From the NCBI RefSeq assembly GCF_014395225.1, contig NZ_CP060723.1, positions 992,001 through 1,056,000 of the forward strand: a stretch of DNA of 64,000 nt, given 5' to 3'. This DNA comes from Pedobacter roseus. Its GTDB lineage: Bacteria > Bacteroidota > Bacteroidia > Sphingobacteriales > Sphingobacteriaceae. Below, piece by piece: positions 17,947 to 24,703 of this stretch. Made by a program: the position numbers and the translations under genes. The notes beneath the pieces were generated by a model that worked only from the letters and a program-made list of their open reading frames with translations, had not been told where the DNA came from and searched no databases. Positions within the stretch are counted from its first letter, which is position 1, and every line of letters begins with the position of its first letter.

Positions 17947-17991
17947 TTTGAAATTGAGAAATTTATTAACTTTGTGTTGTTTTTACACAAA
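17947..17991 (+). promoter_or_regulatory. promoter and 21-bp palindromic operator of the Nudix-type regulator
   Basis: TTTG at 17947-17950 and TAACTTTG at 17967-17974 are separated by 16 bp and match the Bacteroidota promoter pattern. A perfect inverted repeat, TTTGTGT-N7-ACACAAA, occupies 17971-17991, overlapping the -7 element and the expected start site. This fits autorepression by the product of the gene that starts 8 bp further on. Confidence 0.72.
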
Positions 17992-17998
17992 TTAGGGA

Positions 17999-18691
17999 AT
18001 GATCAATCAAAATATCAAAATCGCTGTTGATGCCATTGTTTTTGGCTACGAAAGAGGAACGCTTTATGTATTGGCTGTTCAGCAGCGCTTTGGTAAACTG
18101 GCCGATCGGTGGGTGTTGCCGGGTGGGTTTATTTTAGATGACGAACCTTTATTAACAGCAGTAGAACGTGAGCTTAAAGAAGAAGCTGGTATCACGGTGA
18201 ATTACCTTGAACAGTTAGGCACTTTTGGTGATGATGTTAAACGCGATGAACGTTTCAGGGTAATTTCTGTTGCTTATTTTGCCTTAGTGAATCCTAAAAA
18301 TTTTGTGCTGAAGGCCGATACTGATGCCAAAGATGCAAAATGGTTTCCAGTTGCTGAAGTTCCGCAATTAGGTTATGATCATAATGAAATGCTTAACCTC
18401 GCACATCAGCGGTTAAAAAGCAAACTGACTTATCAGCCCATCGGATTTGATCTTTTAGATCAGGAATTTCTCTTCTCCGACCTCGAAAATTTATATTGCT
18501 CCATTTTGGAAAGGGATATTGACAGGAGAAATTTCAGGAAAAAAATCTTAAGTTTTGGAATTGTTACAGAAACCGATAAGGTTGTTAAAATAGGCTCTAG
18601 CGGACGACCAGGTAGGCTTTTTACTTTCGATAAACCTAAATACAATCAACTTTTAAAAGAAAATTTCCAGTTTGACATTAGGTTTGCGTAA
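17999..18691 (+). CDS. NrtR-like Nudix domain / winged-helix transcriptional regulator
   Basis: The 230-aa protein has an N-terminal Nudix domain (about residues 5-140) and a C-terminal winged-helix region typical of NrtR/AraR-type regulators. NrtR senses ADP-ribose or related nucleotides and represses NAD synthesis genes. The Nudix box is fully canonical (G-x5-E-x7-REL-x-EE-x-G-I, from residue 42), so hydrolase activity cannot be excluded. The C-terminus contains ERDIDRRNFRKKI and SSGRPGRLFTF, expected for DNA binding. The gene heads a NAD/ADP-ribose cluster and is preceded and followed by related palindromes, which supports the NrtR assignment over sugar-responsive relatives. Confidence 0.85.
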   Translation: MINQNIKIAVDAIVFGYERGTLYVLAVQQRFGKLADRWVLPGGFILDDEPLLTAVERELKEEAGITVNYLEQLGTFGDDVKRDERFRVISVAYFALVNPKNFVLKADTDAKDAKWFPVAEVPQLGYDHNEMLNLAHQRLKSKLTYQPIGFDLLDQEFLFSDLENLYCSILERDIDRRNFRKKILSFGIVTETDKVVKIGSSGRPGRLFTFDKPKYNQLLKENFQFDIRFA

Positions 18692-18696
18692 AAAAA

Positions 18697-18716
18697 ACAC
18701 AAATTATTCTTTGTGT
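18697..18716. promoter_or_regulatory. inverted repeat ACACAAA-N6-TTTGTGT between regulator and prs
   Basis: Perfect 7-bp arms (18697-18703 and 18710-18716) carry the same half-sites as the 21-bp operators but in the opposite order. It starts 6 bp after the regulator stop. It may terminate transcription weakly or supply an additional half-site; its right arm overlaps the -33 TTTG of the prs promoter. Confidence 0.55.
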
Positions 18717-18756
18717 TATAAAAATGATTTTTATATTTGTGTAAATAATACGCAAA
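18710..18756 (+). promoter_or_regulatory. prs promoter with 21-bp operator
   Basis: TTTG at 18710-18713 and TATATTTG at 18732-18739 are 18 bp apart, an excellent Bacteroidota promoter. A palindrome TTTGTGT-N7-ACGCAAA (18736-18756) has the same 21-bp layout as the site at 17971, with one mismatch, and covers the -7 element up to 3 bp before the prs ATG. Coordinated repression of the whole cluster is the simplest reading. Confidence 0.72.
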
Positions 18757-18759
18757 TAT

Positions 18760-19593
18760 ATGTTAAATCTAAATCCAAGTTTTACTCCGCTAGGCGAAAA
18801 TAACTTAATCGAATACAAATCTTTCTTATTTGCAGGTGGCGAGCCACACATTAAAATTTCTAATAATTTTGATGCCAGCCTTCCGGTTACCATTACACAC
18901 CGGATAAATTCTTTTAATGATTTAGGTCTGATCTGCATTACGGTTGATGCTTTGAAAAGGATGGGCGTAAAGGAAATCAATCTTTTTATTCCATATTTTC
19001 CAGCAGCAAGGCAAGATAGGGTAATGATTCCTGGCGAACCTTTATCGGTTAAAGTTTATGCCGATATCATCAATGCAATGGCTTTGGCAAGTGTTACCGT
19101 ATTCGATCCCCATAGCGAAGTAACACCAGCATTGCTTAATAACTGCCTTACCATTTCCAATCATGAATTTATAAAACAGGTAATCGCAAAAATTGGAGCA
19201 GATGTAAAACTCATTTCCCCTGATGGAGGAGCTTTAAAGAAAATTTATAAAGTATCCGAATTTTTAGGAGGTGCAGAAGTTGTAGAATGCTCAAAAAGCA
19301 GAGATGTAAAAACCGGAAAACTTTCAGGGTTTAAAGTGTATAGTGATGATCTGGCTGGTGCCGATTGTTTAATAGTAGACGATATCTGCGATGGTGGCGG
19401 TACCTTTATCGGTTTGGCCGAAGCATTAAAGGCTAAAAATGCAGGAAAATTATATTTAGCCATTAGTCATGGCATATTCAGCAAAGGCTTTGATGAACTG
19501 GGTAAATATTTCGAGCAGATTTTTACTACCGATTCGATTAAAGAAGTGGATCACGTTGGCGTAACACAGATAACACTGGCGGAAATTTTATAA
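18760..19593 (+). CDS. prs: ribose-phosphate pyrophosphokinase (PRPP synthetase)
   Basis: The 277-aa enzyme makes PRPP from ribose 5-phosphate and ATP. Diagnostic segments are the ATP/regulatory FIPYFPAARQDRV, FDPHSEV, and the PRPP-binding loop LIVDDICDGGGTF. It is shorter than housekeeping PRPP synthetases (about 310 aa) and begins with an atypical N-terminus, so it is probably a dedicated paralogue that supplies PRPP to the NAMPT-type enzyme at 22483. Starts at ATG 18760, immediately behind the operator. It opens a tightly packed gene string. Confidence 0.9.
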   Translation: MLNLNPSFTPLGENNLIEYKSFLFAGGEPHIKISNNFDASLPVTITHRINSFNDLGLICITVDALKRMGVKEINLFIPYFPAARQDRVMIPGEPLSVKVYADIINAMALASVTVFDPHSEVTPALLNNCLTISNHEFIKQVIAKIGADVKLISPDGGALKKIYKVSEFLGGAEVVECSKSRDVKTGKLSGFKVYSDDLAGADCLIVDDICDGGGTFIGLAEALKAKNAGKLYLAISHGIFSKGFDELGKYFEQIFTTDSIKEVDHVGVTQITLAEIL

Positions 19594-19600
19594 AATAAAG

Positions 19601-20086
19601 ATGAAAACGATACTTCCCCCACAGGTTATTACTCCATCCGATGTTTCGGTGTTTCTTGCTGGAACCATTGATATGGGCAATTCGATCGATTGGCAACAAA
19701 AGTTTATCGATCGGGCAAATAATGAAGATACTTTGAATAATGTTATTGTTTTCAATCCGCGCAGAGCATCATGGGACCATACCTGGACGCAGACAATCGA
19801 AAATGCACAATTTAGTGAGCAGGTTAACTGGGAGCTGGATGCCATGGAAAATGCTGATGTGATTTTGTTGTTCCTTGAAAGTAATTCCAAATCACCAATT
19901 TCGATGATGGAATTAGGCTTATTTGCCGATTCAGGTAAGTTAATGGTTTGTTGTGAGAATGGATTTTGGAGAAAAGGCAATATCGATATCGTTTGTAAAA
20001 GGAAAGGGATCGATCAATACAATACATTCGATGAGCTTGGTACAGCTGTAATTGCGAAGCTTAAAAAATTGGTAGAAAGCAGGTAA
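19601..20086 (+). CDS. nucleoside 2-deoxyribosyltransferase-like protein
   Basis: The 161-aa protein resembles the small nucleoside 2-deoxyribosyltransferase superfamily. Features are VFLAGTIDMGNSIDWQ near the N-terminus, FNPRRASWDHTW, the ENADVILLFL strand, and SPISMMELGLFAD with the likely catalytic Glu. The superfamily cleaves or exchanges N-glycosidic bonds, including in NAD-related and nucleotide metabolites. Here it starts 7 bp after prs and sits among NAD/ADP-ribose genes, so an N-glycosidase acting on a ribosylated metabolite is plausible but unproven. Confidence 0.78.
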   Translation: MKTILPPQVITPSDVSVFLAGTIDMGNSIDWQQKFIDRANNEDTLNNVIVFNPRRASWDHTWTQTIENAQFSEQVNWELDAMENADVILLFLESNSKSPISMMELGLFADSGKLMVCCENGFWRKGNIDIVCKRKGIDQYNTFDELGTAVIAKLKKLVESR

Positions 20087-20109
20087 GAATTAGTTTAAAG
20101 AAAATTGGC

Positions 20110-20649
20110 ATGAAGTACGATATTAACTGGTTACTCAAAACCATAGATGGAAAGGAACTCGACTTATTAATGTTTTGGGGCCATCAAAGAAGCAAAGATG
20201 GATCAATCATTAAAACCTGCATGAGCCAATGGTGGCCATCTCCAATTTTTGAAAATGACATCACTTATCAAACAGCAGAGCATTACATGATGGCACAAAA
20301 AGCGCTTTTGTTTAATGATCAGGAGATTTTTGAAAAAATATTAACAAAAAATTCTCCGAAAGATGTAAAAGATCTGGGAAGGCAGATCAAAAATTTTGAC
20401 GTAGAAAATTGGGATGCCCACAAATTTGATATTGTAAAACAGGGAAACCTGCTTAAGTTTTCTCAAAGTGAAGCATTGAAATCGTTCCTTTTGCAAACCA
20501 AAAGTAAAATACTGGTAGAAGCAAGTCCGGTAGATGCAATTTGGGGGATTGGTTTGGCAGAAGACAATTCGGATGCGCTAAATCCTGAAAAGTGGAAAGG
20601 TTTAAACCTATTGGGGTTCGCATTGATGGAAGTTAGAGATGAGTTATAA
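20110..20649 (+). CDS. NADAR (YbiA-like) domain N-glycosidase / ADP-ribose-processing protein
   Basis: The 179-aa protein is a NADAR-family member. Family marks are FWGH near residue 24, SQWWPSPI, the characteristic YQTAEHYMMAQKALLF, and WDAHKFDIVKQGNLLKFSQ, with a C-terminal ILVEASPVDAIWGIGL. NADAR proteins have been linked to removal of ADP-ribose from guanine bases and, as YbiA/RibX, to N-glycosidase action on riboflavin intermediates. The neighbourhood (macrodomain, KptA, NAMPT, NrtR-like) favours the ADP-ribose role. It starts 23 bp after the preceding gene. Confidence 0.87.
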   Translation: MKYDINWLLKTIDGKELDLLMFWGHQRSKDGSIIKTCMSQWWPSPIFENDITYQTAEHYMMAQKALLFNDQEIFEKILTKNSPKDVKDLGRQIKNFDVENWDAHKFDIVKQGNLLKFSQSEALKSFLLQTKSKILVEASPVDAIWGIGLAEDNSDALNPEKWKGLNLLGFALMEVRDEL

Positions 20650-20660
20650 AATAAAACACC

Positions 20661-21173
20661 ATGATCATAGAATTAATCAAAGCCGATATAACAACAATTA
20701 AAGCCGATGCCATCGTTAACGCGGCAAATAGTTCTTTGCTAGGTGGCGGAGGGGTTGATGGTGCCATCCACAGAAAAGGTGGCAAAGAAATTTTAAAAGC
20801 ATGTGTAGCCATTAGGAATAAACAGGGAACATGCAAAACCGGAAATGCAGTAATTACAACGGCAGGTAATTTACCTGCAAAATATGTGATCCATACCGTT
20901 GGACCGGTGTGGAATGGAGAGAGTGAAAAAAATAAGGCTTTGCTTGCCGATTGTTACCGGAACAGCCTAAACCTTGCTATAAAAAACGGTGTTAAGGTAA
21001 TTGCCTTCCCAAACATCAGTACGGGGATCTACCATTTCCCGAAAGATAAAGCAGCAGATATTGCCATTACTACGGTAAATAATTTCGCTCAAAAAGAAAA
21101 AATAGAAAAGGTAATCTTCGTTTGTTTCGACGATGAAAATTATGAACTCTACCTACAGAAATTGAATAGATAA
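20661..21173 (+). CDS. macrodomain protein, O-acetyl-ADP-ribose deacetylase type
   Basis: The 170-aa protein is a stand-alone MacroD/YmdB-like domain that binds ADP-ribose and hydrolyses O-acetyl-ADP-ribose or ADP-ribosyl esters. Core motifs are [20 protein letters not shown] at about residues 15-34, then IHRKGG, the [19 protein letters not shown] segment, and [12 protein letters not shown] for the phosphate loop. The Asn and Asp needed for activity in MacroD enzymes are present. It could also act on ADP-ribose 1''-phosphate, the downstream product of the KptA reaction encoded next. It lies 11 bp after the NADAR gene. Confidence 0.93.
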   Translation: MIIELIKADITTIKADAIVNAANSSLLGGGGVDGAIHRKGGKEILKACVAIRNKQGTCKTGNAVITTAGNLPAKYVIHTVGPVWNGESEKNKALLADCYRNSLNLAIKNGVKVIAFPNISTGIYHFPKDKAADIAITTVNNFAQKEKIEKVIFVCFDDENYELYLQKLNR

Positions 21174-21186
21174 TATTCATATTATT

Positions 21187-21729
21187 ATGGACACTAAAAT
21201 AATAAAAGGCATAAGCAAATTGCTTAGCTATATTTTGAGGCATTCGCCAGAAACAATAAAGCTAAAGCTCGATGAAAATGGCTGGGCGGATGTGAACGAG
21301 CTGATTGCCAAATTCGACCTTTATGATTTAACATTAGATTTAGAGCTGCTTCAATACGTTGTTGAAAATAACGACAAAAAAAGATTTTCCTTTAACGAGG
21401 ATAAAACCAAAATAAGGGCAAATCAAGGTCATTCCATTTCGGTAGAATTAAACTTAAATGAAACCGAGCCTTTGGAATACCTGTATCATGGTACGGTTGA
21501 AAAGGTCCTTTCGGACATTAAAACGCAGGGACTGCAAAAAATGAGCAGACAGCATGTGCACTTAAGCGCCGATAAAGAAACCGCTAATAAAGTGGGTGGC
21601 AGGAGAGGAAAACCCGTTATCCTAATCGTTAACAGCGGGGCGATGCATAGGGCAGGATATAAATTTTACCTATCGGCCAACAACGTGTGGCTTACAGATG
21701 TTGTGCCTGCTGAATATATAGAATTTTAA
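21187..21729 (+). CDS. kptA: RNA 2'-phosphotransferase (KptA/Tpt1 family)
   Basis: The 180-aa enzyme transfers an internal RNA 2'-phosphate to NAD, releasing nicotinamide and ADP-ribose 1'',2''-cyclic phosphate. Catalytic residues are visible: Arg18-His19 in SYILRHSP, Arg77 in KIRANQGHS, and the later GGRRGKP arginines. The N-terminal winged-helix-like part (NGWADVNELI) and the ADP-ribosyltransferase-like C-terminal half (YLYHGT, HVHLSAD) are complete. The products, nicotinamide and an ADP-ribose phosphate, are substrates for the NAMPT and macrodomain neighbours. Some KptA enzymes also ADP-ribosylate nucleic-acid ends. Confidence 0.94.
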   Translation: MDTKIIKGISKLLSYILRHSPETIKLKLDENGWADVNELIAKFDLYDLTLDLELLQYVVENNDKKRFSFNEDKTKIRANQGHSISVELNLNETEPLEYLYHGTVEKVLSDIKTQGLQKMSRQHVHLSADKETANKVGGRRGKPVILIVNSGAMHRAGYKFYLSANNVWLTDVVPAEYIEF

Positions 21730-21730
21730 C

Positions 21731-22462
21731 ATGGGCAGAACATTGGTAATTGGCGATATACACGGCGGATTAAAAGGCCTGATCCAGCTTTTCGAGCGTG
21801 CAGAAGTATCAACCGAAGATAAGCTCATTTTTCTTGGTGATTACGTTGACGGATGGAGTGAGTCGGCTCAGGTGATCGATTACCTGATGCTTTTAGAAAA
21901 AAGCCATCAATGCATTTTTATCAAAGGCAATCACGATGCATGGTGTATCGATTGGCTCCAAAAAGGTATCGTTGATGATGTTTGGTTCGTACATGGTGGT
22001 AAATTAACCATCGAGAGCTATAAAGACATATCGGATACAATAAGACAGAAACACCTGGATTTCTTTGAACAGATGCACGATTATTATGTAGACAGACAGA
22101 ACAACCTCTTTATTCATGCTGGTTTTTCTTCCATGCACGGACCGGAAAAGGAGCGTTATTCTTCCAATTATTCGTGGGACAGAACGTTATGGGAAATGGC
22201 GCTGACTATGGATAACCGGATTAAAAAAGATTCGGCCATTTATCCGAAACGTTTATTGCTTTATCACGAAATCTACATCGGCCATACACCAACGCTCTAC
22301 TACAACGTTAAGGTGCCAATGCAGGGCTGTAATGTTTGGAATATAGATACCGGTGCTGCATTTACCGGAAAATTAAGCTGTTTGGATATCAAAACCAAAC
22401 AATTTTGGCAAAGCGATACACTACAAAGCCTGTATCCGAACGAAAAAGGAAGAAATAAATAA
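21731..22462 (+). CDS. calcineurin-like metallophosphoesterase (bis-nucleotide/protein phosphatase type)
   Basis: The 243-aa enzyme starts MGRTLVIGDIHGG and has the dimetal signatures GDIHGG, FLGDYVDGW and FIKGNHD, then HAGF and YIGHTP. This subgroup (PrpE/ApaH/phage lambda phosphatase-like) hydrolyses phosphoproteins, dinucleoside polyphosphates or 2',3'-cyclic phosphates. It starts 1 bp after kptA and precedes NAMPT by 20 bp, so removal of phosphate from an ADP-ribose or RNA-end intermediate is a reasonable inference. The substrate cannot be read from sequence. Confidence 0.85.
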   Translation: MGRTLVIGDIHGGLKGLIQLFERAEVSTEDKLIFLGDYVDGWSESAQVIDYLMLLEKSHQCIFIKGNHDAWCIDWLQKGIVDDVWFVHGGKLTIESYKDISDTIRQKHLDFFEQMHDYYVDRQNNLFIHAGFSSMHGPEKERYSSNYSWDRTLWEMALTMDNRIKKDSAIYPKRLLLYHEIYIGHTPTLYYNVKVPMQGCNVWNIDTGAAFTGKLSCLDIKTKQFWQSDTLQSLYPNEKGRNK

Positions 22463-22482
22463 TAGTTAAATACATCAAAACC

Positions 22483-23940
22483 ATGAATCCATTATTATTA
22501 ACAGACGGTTATAAAGTTGACCACCGCAGACAGTACCCTGAAAATACCACACTGGTTTATTCCAATTGGACGCCCAGAAAAAGCAGGCTCGAAAATGTAA
22601 ATCACGTGGTACTTTTTGGCTTACAGTACTTTATCAAAAAATACATTATCGATGATTTTAACCAGAATTTCTTTAAACAGCCAAAAGAAGAGATTTTAAG
22701 GAAATACGCCCGCAGGATCAATAATTACCTTGGCGAAAATCTGGTAGGAACACAGCACATTGCGGATTTGCATGATCTGGGTTATATCCCCATGGTTTTC
22801 AAATCACTTCCTGAAGGGGCCGAAGTGCCTTTGCGTGTACCCATGTTCACCATGTACAATACCAAACCAGAGTTTTTCTGGCTGACCAATTATTTCGAAA
22901 CATTGCTTTCTGCAGTAGTTTGGTTGCCATGTAATTCGGCTACTCTTGCAAAACAGTACCGTACCATCTTGGATAAATATGCAGAAGAAACCTCGTCGGT
23001 GCCAGAATTTGTAGATTGGCAGGGACATGATTTCTCTATGCGCGGCATGGGTGGGATAGAAGCTGCGGTAACATCGGCCGCAGGCCATTTATTGAGTTTT
23101 ACCGGAACCGACACCATCCCGGCAATTGATTTTCTGGAAGAATATTACAAAGCCGATTCAGATAAAGAGTTAATCGGTGGCTCTGTAGCCGCTACAGAGC
23201 ACTCGGTAATGTGCATGGGAACCAATACTGGCGAGCTCGAAACTTTTAAACGCCTGATCCTCGAAGTTTATCCAAAAGGAATTGTGTCTATCGTTTCCGA
23301 TACCTGGGATTTATGGAAAGTATTGACTGAGTATCTGCCTGTTTTAAAAGATGATATCATCGCCAGACCAGGTAAGGTGGTAATCAGGCCTGATTCTGGA
23401 GACCCGGTTGATATCATCTGTGGAAATCCAAATGGCAAAAATGAAAATGAGAAAAAAGGTGTGATAGAGCTGCTTTGGGATGTTTTTGGTGGAAAAACCA
23501 ACGATAAAGGTTTTAAAGAACTGGTTCCACAGATTGGGGCCATTTACGGCGATAGCATCACTACTGAAAGAGCTACACAAATCTGCGAACGTTTAAAAGC
23601 CAAAGGTTTTGCTTCAACCAACGTGGTTTTCGGTATCGGTTCTTTCACTTATCAGTACAATACACGAGATACTTTTGGTTTTGCCATGAAAGCCACTTAC
23701 GGCGAGGTAGATGGCGTTGGTCGTGAGATATTTAAAGATCCTATTACCGACGATGGAACCAAAAAATCGGCAAAAGGTTTACTGCAGATTTTTAAAAATG
23801 CAAAAGGAGAATATGAATTGAAAGATCAATGCACCTGGGAAGAAGAAGCCAAGGGCGAATTGAAGGAAGTTTTCAGGGATGGAAGCTTATTGATCGATTA
23901 TTCTCTTACCGACATTAGAGAAAGGCTAAAGAATAGTTAA
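22483..23940 (+). CDS. nadV: nicotinamide phosphoribosyltransferase (NAMPT/NadV type)
   Basis: The 485-aa enzyme makes NMN from nicotinamide and PRPP. It matches NAMPT rather than PncB: LLTDGYKVDHRRQYP and YSNWTPRKSR at the N-terminus, HDFSMRGMGG, FTGTDTIPAIDF, the catalytic His in SVAATEHSVMCMG, the phosphate-binding VIRPDSGDPVDI, and FGIGSFTYQYNTRDT. It closes the cluster and is followed by two hairpins with T runs. No NMN adenylyltransferase is encoded in the window, so the last step to NAD must come from elsewhere. Confidence 0.93.
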   Translation: MNPLLLTDGYKVDHRRQYPENTTLVYSNWTPRKSRLENVNHVVLFGLQYFIKKYIIDDFNQNFFKQPKEEILRKYARRINNYLGENLVGTQHIADLHDLGYIPMVFKSLPEGAEVPLRVPMFTMYNTKPEFFWLTNYFETLLSAVVWLPCNSATLAKQYRTILDKYAEETSSVPEFVDWQGHDFSMRGMGGIEAAVTSAAGHLLSFTGTDTIPAIDFLEEYYKADSDKELIGGSVAATEHSVMCMGTNTGELETFKRLILEVYPKGIVSIVSDTWDLWKVLTEYLPVLKDDIIARPGKVVIRPDSGDPVDIICGNPNGKNENEKKGVIELLWDVFGGKTNDKGFKELVPQIGAIYGDSITTERATQICERLKAKGFASTNVVFGIGSFTYQYNTRDTFGFAMKATYGEVDGVGREIFKDPITDDGTKKSAKGLLQIFKNAKGEYELKDQCTWEEEAKGELKEVFRDGSLLIDYSLTDIRERLKNS

Positions 23941-23991
23941 CTTCGCGAAGTTTTTTAATCGATCGGCCTTTGGCTGGTCGATTAATTTTTT
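23939..23991 (+). terminator. tandem intrinsic terminators after the NAMPT gene
   Basis: The first is the short palindrome AACTTCGCGAAGTT (23939-23952) followed by T. The second is a 12-bp stem with two mismatches from AATCGATCGGCC to GGCTGGTCGATT (23957-23983), followed by AA and a run of T to 23991. They mark the end of the NAD/ADP-ribose transcript. Confidence 0.7.
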
Positions 23992-24001
23992 GAAAGATAC
24001 C

Positions 24002-24406
24002 ATGCAGAACAATTCCACATTTAACCATCAAGCCGATATTGTAAATAGTGCCATCAGATTTATAAATGCATGGTTTAAACAATCGAAGGCTATAACAGAA
24101 GAACTGAATGACTTTTTTATGCTTCCAGGTAATAAAATTATCGGCAAAGATGTCATTATTAGCAGGTTGAAAGGTATTTTCGGGCAATCTGATGAATATG
24201 TTGGTGGCAGATATGATATCATTGATGTTAATTTCGAACTACTGAACGATGGTAAAGGGATGGGCTTTGTTGAAGGTGTTGCCGGTTATCGGGATGTTCT
24301 TCAAAAACAATCTAAAATTATAAGCGGACCTTTTAAGCTTTATTTTGCGCTGTACAATGGCAGTTGGAAAATTGTTAATATTGAATTTCCGGGATTTAGT
24401 TATTAG
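24002..24406 (+). CDS. hypothetical protein, possible NTF2/SnoaL-like fold
   Basis: The 134-aa protein (ATG 24002; a TTG four codons earlier is also open) has an alpha-helical first half and a beta-rich second half, with SGPFKLYFALYNGSWKIVNIEF at the end. The W-K-I-V-N strand pattern is typical of NTF2-like domains. No catalytic residues can be assigned. It stands alone between the NAD cluster terminators and a repeat block and probably has its own promoter. Confidence 0.62.
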   Translation: MQNNSTFNHQADIVNSAIRFINAWFKQSKAITEELNDFFMLPGNKIIGKDVIISRLKGIFGQSDEYVGGRYDIIDVNFELLNDGKGMGFVEGVAGYRDVLQKQSKIISGPFKLYFALYNGSWKIVNIEFPGFSY

Positions 24407-24430
24407 GTTAATAAGATCAATGCACGAAAT

Positions 24431-24628
24431 CGTCATTGCGAGAAGGCTTTTTCAGCCAGCGAAGCAATCTTACAACGATCGCTACCTGCATGTGCATTAA
24501 AATTGCTTCATTCTTCGGAATGACGCTCTTTTTTCCTGCCAGTCTCAACCTATCAAGCTAGCGTAACGTAGCCGAGAAATCTATCGAAGCAGATCTCTCC
24601 ACTCCACTGCGTTCCGGTCGAGATGACG
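24431..24628. repeat. block of two dispersed intergenic repeats
   Basis: The first unit starts CGTCATTGCGAGAAGG, contains CGAAGCAATCTTA, and ends GGAATGACG (24431 to about 24525). The second has GAGAAATCTATCGAAGCAGATC and ends GGTCGAGATGACG (24628). The same families recur at 48760-48863, 50169-50563 and 51345-51420. This block fills most of the gap between 24406 and 24704. Confidence 0.75.
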
Positions 24629-24703
24629 CGGCTTAATAACATTGATAATAATAAATGCGGAATATTATCCCCAATTCCATAATTTTTCTATCTTTGGTTT
24701 TTA

